From Hallerella porci (lineage in GTDB: Bacteria; Fibrobacterota; Fibrobacteria; Fibrobacterales; Fibrobacteraceae): a stretch of 64,000 nt of DNA. A program made the position numbers and the translations under genes. Shown here in pieces: positions 61,247 through 64,000 of the stretch (positions within the stretch are counted from its first letter, which is position 1; each line of letters starts with the position of its first letter). The stretch is taken from assembly GCF_003148885.1 (NCBI RefSeq), contig NZ_QGHD01000007.1, forward strand, positions 1-64,000, given 5' to 3'. The notes below the pieces were generated by a model. It saw nothing but the letters and a program-made list of their open reading frames with translations. It searched no databases and was not told the origin of the DNA.

Positions 61247-62914
61247 TTATTCTACACCGATGAATTGCTTTTTCCCGTCAATTGTGATTTCGTAAACGCC
61301 TTTAAATCCGCGGATTTCGGCGATGCCGTCGGCGTTTGCCGTTGCAGTGGTATCGGTCGTCCACGTTTTGTGCCAGAGATTATAAATGGTTTTTGCCGCG
61401 GGCTTTTCTCTGCCATCGCTTGCGATAATGCCACCGTTTTTAATCCAATGATGATTATCCCAGAATCCCCAAAGGAGAACGCCTGAGACCGCAGGATGAC
61501 TGAAAACCGTGCGCAAGAAAGTTTCGTATTTCTCGGCTTGCACTTCTTCGGGATCGTTCATGCCGACTTGCCAATCGCCAAAATCGAGTTCGGTTACTTC
61601 AATCGGGAGACCGAGTGCGGCGAGTTTATCCAAGCGTTCGTGGATGAGTTCGGGGACGACGGGGCGCAAGCCAAAATGGCATTGTACGCCGATGCCGTGA
61701 ATCGGAATTTTTCGTTTGAGCATTCCTTGGATGAGAGTCACATAACGGTCGGTTTCACCCGCAGCGACGACATTGTAATCGTTGATGAAAAGTTTCGCCG
61801 TCGGATCGACTTGATGCGCCCAAATAAATGCGCTGTCGAGCCAGTTCCAGCCGCACATATTAAATGTATAAGCTTCGTGGAGCGGTTCATTCCACACATC
61901 GTATTCGGCAAATTTTCCTTTGTATTCTTTTAAATCGCGTTCGATGCGGAGCTTCAAATATTTTCCAAAATCTTTGCATTCCTTGGGAGAAGTCGGATTG
62001 GAAAAATGCTTGTCATAATTGTATTGTTGAATTCCCCACATGATTGCGTGCCCGCGGAGTTTCCATTTATTTTTTTCGGCGAAGGAAATGTATTCTTGCA
62101 ATTCTTCTTTTTTGAGTTTTCCTTTTTTCGGTTCGTATTCGGGCCACTTAAATTGATTTTCGGGAACGCCGTACCAGAAATATTTTTTTGCTGCGGAGCG
62201 GAACCATTTTTCGATGCTGTCTTGTTTGCTATTGCCTTCGATTTTATAAAGCGCAAGCGCTGTGCCAAAAGGGAAGGCGTGCTTTGTGAGTTTGAAATGA
62301 ACTTGTTCATCGGGATTTGCTTTGACGGTAATTTTCGTTTTGCGGAGGCTATCGATTCGAGAGTCTGCTGCGGCATACCAATCGGAATTGAGAGATCCGA
62401 GTTTTTCGATTGCAACATCATCCATTTGCAGCCAGCCTTTTTTTAAGCCGACGTGGAAGGTGACATTATTTACTCCGTAGCCTTTTTGGTCGGCGAGGAA
62501 TGTCATCGAATACGTTTGCCATTTATCGGTGAGCTCAAAAGATGCGCTTTCTTTTTGTCGATAATCGGGAGCGCCACCTTGAACGACTGCGTTAATCGGC
62601 ATATTACCTTTGGCTTTAAAAGTCAATTTGTAATAAGCGGAATCCGCGAGGAATTTTGGCGGTTGAAGTTGTAATCCCCACCAAATTTTCGGCAGTTCTT
62701 TGACGACGAGTTTTGCGCCTTGGGAACCATCAAATCCCAGTCCCGGTTCAGCGAGTTTGAGTTCTACTTTCGCAGGACCATCGGGATTATTCCAAAGATA
62801 CCAACCGCCGTCGCCGTATTCCATATTCCCGTTGCTGAGAACATTTTGGGCAAAGTTTGTCGCGGCAAAGAGAAGAACGGCTGCCGCCGAAATTTTAAAT
62901 CGGGAAAGAAACAT
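61247..62914 (-). CDS. Secreted GH10 xylanase with N-terminal CBM4/9-like module
   Basis: The product has 555 residues. A signal peptide (ISAAAVLLFAATNFA) leads to a carbohydrate-binding module at about 25-170 (LSNGNMEYGDGGWYLWNN, WWGLQLQPP). The GH10 barrel follows. Its acid-base is Glu343 in YDVWNEP and its nucleophile Glu442 in VTELDFGD; LRGHAIMWGIQQ holds a substrate-binding His. It cleaves beta-1,4-xylan with retention, outside the cell. A short C-terminal beta tail (GVYEITIDGKKQFIGVE) remains. It works with the CE1-type esterase and GH9 enzyme in plant wall breakdown. Confidence 0.93.
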   Translation of the reverse strand: MFLSRFKISAAAVLLFAATNFAQNVLSNGNMEYGDGGWYLWNNPDGPAKVELKLAEPGLGFDGSQGAKLVVKELPKIWWGLQLQPPKFLADSAYYKLTFKAKGNMPINAVVQGGAPDYRQKESASFELTDKWQTYSMTFLADQKGYGVNNVTFHVGLKKGWLQMDDVAIEKLGSLNSDWYAAADSRIDSLRKTKITVKANPDEQVHFKLTKHAFPFGTALALYKIEGNSKQDSIEKWFRSAAKKYFWYGVPENQFKWPEYEPKKGKLKKEELQEYISFAEKNKWKLRGHAIMWGIQQYNYDKHFSNPTSPKECKDFGKYLKLRIERDLKEYKGKFAEYDVWNEPLHEAYTFNMCGWNWLDSAFIWAHQVDPTAKLFINDYNVVAAGETDRYVTLIQGMLKRKIPIHGIGVQCHFGLRPVVPELIHERLDKLAALGLPIEVTELDFGDWQVGMNDPEEVQAEKYETFLRTVFSHPAVSGVLLWGFWDNHHWIKNGGIIASDGREKPAAKTIYNLWHKTWTTDTTATANADGIAEIRGFKGVYEITIDGKKQFIGVE

Positions 62915-63054
62915 AAGCTACCTCAAAAAAGAATTTATTCTGCCAAAACAAAAATGGTAAAATTCTTTTTCAAGAAAACTAAAAAACTGTAGCAAAAGTG
63001 TTAAAAAGAAAAATATAACAATGGCGCGGCGAAGCCGCGTCAGCATTTCAACTC

Positions 63055-63984
63055 TTAATTTTCCTGGATTCTGTAAATCATCGCGTGTTCTAAAACGAGC
63101 GGTTTATTGTGGGCAAAAAATACCGTGCCCGAAACGGGCGCTTTGACGGTATCCAAAATAGAAGCGTCGTAAGGGTCTAAAATTTTGGCTAAAGCTTGAC
63201 CTTCTTCAACGGTTGCAGAAGCGCCGACTAAGCGGTAAAAAATGCCCGCGCGTCTTGCGGTGACGTTGATTAAATCGCCTTCGTCCAAAATAATCGATTC
63301 GTAGCCCGCGTTTCGAAATTTAAAACTCGTCACGCCGACTTTTTGCAAGAATCGTAAAATCGCGTCAATGGTTTGGGCGCTCGTCGCATTTTCTACATAA
63401 TTTGTTTGTCCCGCATAAATCGAGAACGCTTTCGTTTCCCAAATTTGCCAGTTGTAATTTAAAAGCGTCGTGTCAAAGGGCAAAGGCTTACGCGTTGTCA
63501 CGTAGGGCAAACCAAAAAGTTTTGCATCTTCAACATCTTCAAATCCGGTTTGAAGCATTCGAATATGCGGCACAAAATCGCCCGGCATATAAAAGCTCGC
63601 GAGCTGCATGCCGAACTTGAAATTTTTCAGCACTTCAAAAATTGCAGCAGCGATGCGTTGCGTCGTTTCGCCTTTATCGTAGCCGGGAAACATGCGGTTA
63701 ATGTCTGTATTATCCATCGCCCAAAAACGATGCGAAACATTCATCGAAAACGGATTGCACGAAGGAATGATTAAAACAGAAACATCATCAGCCAAAAGCC
63801 CGCGGCGTTCAATGTCTTTTAAAGATTCGACGAGGCGCGCACAAATATATTGTTGCTGAATTTCATCGCCGCGCATTGCGCCGACGATTGCAACAGTTTT
63901 TTCGCCTTCGCCAAACCAAAATCCTTTGATTTTAAAACTATCGCGATACGGCGATTTCATTTCGAATAAAATTTCTTCTCTCAC
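63055..63984 (-). CDS. AstE/aspartoacylase-family protein lacking canonical zinc ligands
   Basis: The product has 309 residues. The succinylglutamate desuccinylase/aspartoacylase pattern is seen in IPSCNPFSMNVSHRFWAMD and TDINRMFPGYDKGE, and in a C-terminal beta domain (VKAPVSGTVFFAHNKPLV). The first zinc motif, normally G-x-H-G-x-E, reads GAMRGDE, so the His is gone. The third-ligand DLH is replaced by QLASFYMPG. Either it is catalytically dead or it uses other residues. The start is GTG at 63984 with AGGTG upstream. The overlap GTGA suggests coupling to a gene beyond the window; in other genomes a RimK-type ligase often sits there. Confidence 0.75.
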   Translation of the reverse strand: MREEILFEMKSPYRDSFKIKGFWFGEGEKTVAIVGAMRGDEIQQQYICARLVESLKDIERRGLLADDVSVLIIPSCNPFSMNVSHRFWAMDNTDINRMFPGYDKGETTQRIAAAIFEVLKNFKFGMQLASFYMPGDFVPHIRMLQTGFEDVEDAKLFGLPYVTTRKPLPFDTTLLNYNWQIWETKAFSIYAGQTNYVENATSAQTIDAILRFLQKVGVTSFKFRNAGYESIILDEGDLINVTARRAGIFYRLVGASATVEEGQALAKILDPYDASILDTVKAPVSGTVFFAHNKPLVLEHAMIYRIQEN

Positions 63985-64000
63985 GATTCACCTACCATCA

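Noticed and set aside
1-64000. tRNA, rRNA or tmRNA genes
   Set aside because: No cloverleaf or rRNA-like stretch was recognised in the intergenic regions by eye. A covariance search would be needed to exclude them.

Overview
The window looks like a Fibrobacter chromosome (F. succinogenes or a close relative). The clues are a lipoprotein with the Fibrobacter succinogenes major paralogous domain, long poly-serine linkers in secreted proteins, a set of plant-polysaccharide enzymes (GH9, GH10, GH2-like, CE1-type esterase), a gingipain-type C25 peptidase of the kind tied to type IX secretion, and a moderate GC content with AT-rich intergenic regions. The assignment is inferred from gene content; no 16S gene is present.

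Layout. 1-7040 is an accessory region: the 5' part of an IS4-type element sits in, and truncates, a type IIL/IIG restriction-methylation gene. It is followed by a large 42-bp repeat array, a DUF6261 protein, an IS256 remnant, an orphan gene and an Rpn nuclease gene with an in-frame stop. 7040-9330 holds a secreted esterase and an Ala/Pro-rich membrane protein. 9479-18659 is core metabolism: class I fumarase, then a tight hisH-hisF-tldD-C25 peptidase-membrane protein run. 18660-24190 is accessory again: an ATPase remnant, a nucleotidyltransferase pair, the major-paralogous-domain lipoprotein, a second 42-bp array, a family 2 glycosyltransferase and a TusA-like protein. 24302-28950 carries an SGNH-like protein, a small zinc-ribbon protein, and sufCD next to dnaG. 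28951-29940 is a third 42-bp array beside a MITE-like element. 29945-45891 mixes secreted proteins (DUF6055-like metallopeptidase, GH9), peptidase M29, nitroreductase, GH2, rplU-rpmA, lipoproteins, an MTHFR-like protein, znuAC and an MgtC/DUF4010 protein. 46140-64000 holds aspS, a four-gene redox operon, YrdC and YraN proteins, a Ser/Thr kinase coupled to an FHA-ABC transporter, an aminotransferase, an MMPL exporter, purF, a GH10 xylanase and an AstE-like protein.

Most striking points. (1) Three separate intergenic satellite arrays with unrelated sequences share a 42-bp period, and each unit carries a short palindrome. (2) A compact operon encodes a pentaheme cytochrome, a four-cluster ferredoxin lipoprotein, an NrfD quinol-type subunit fused to a cytochrome c domain, and a small membrane protein, with no catalytic reductase beside it. 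(3) The C-terminus of the paralogous-domain lipoprotein resembles a diversity-generating-retroelement variable region and ends in an apparent one-base frameshift. (4) A Ser/Thr kinase overlaps a fused FHA-ATPase-permease gene.

No rRNA, tRNA or CRISPR was found by eye.
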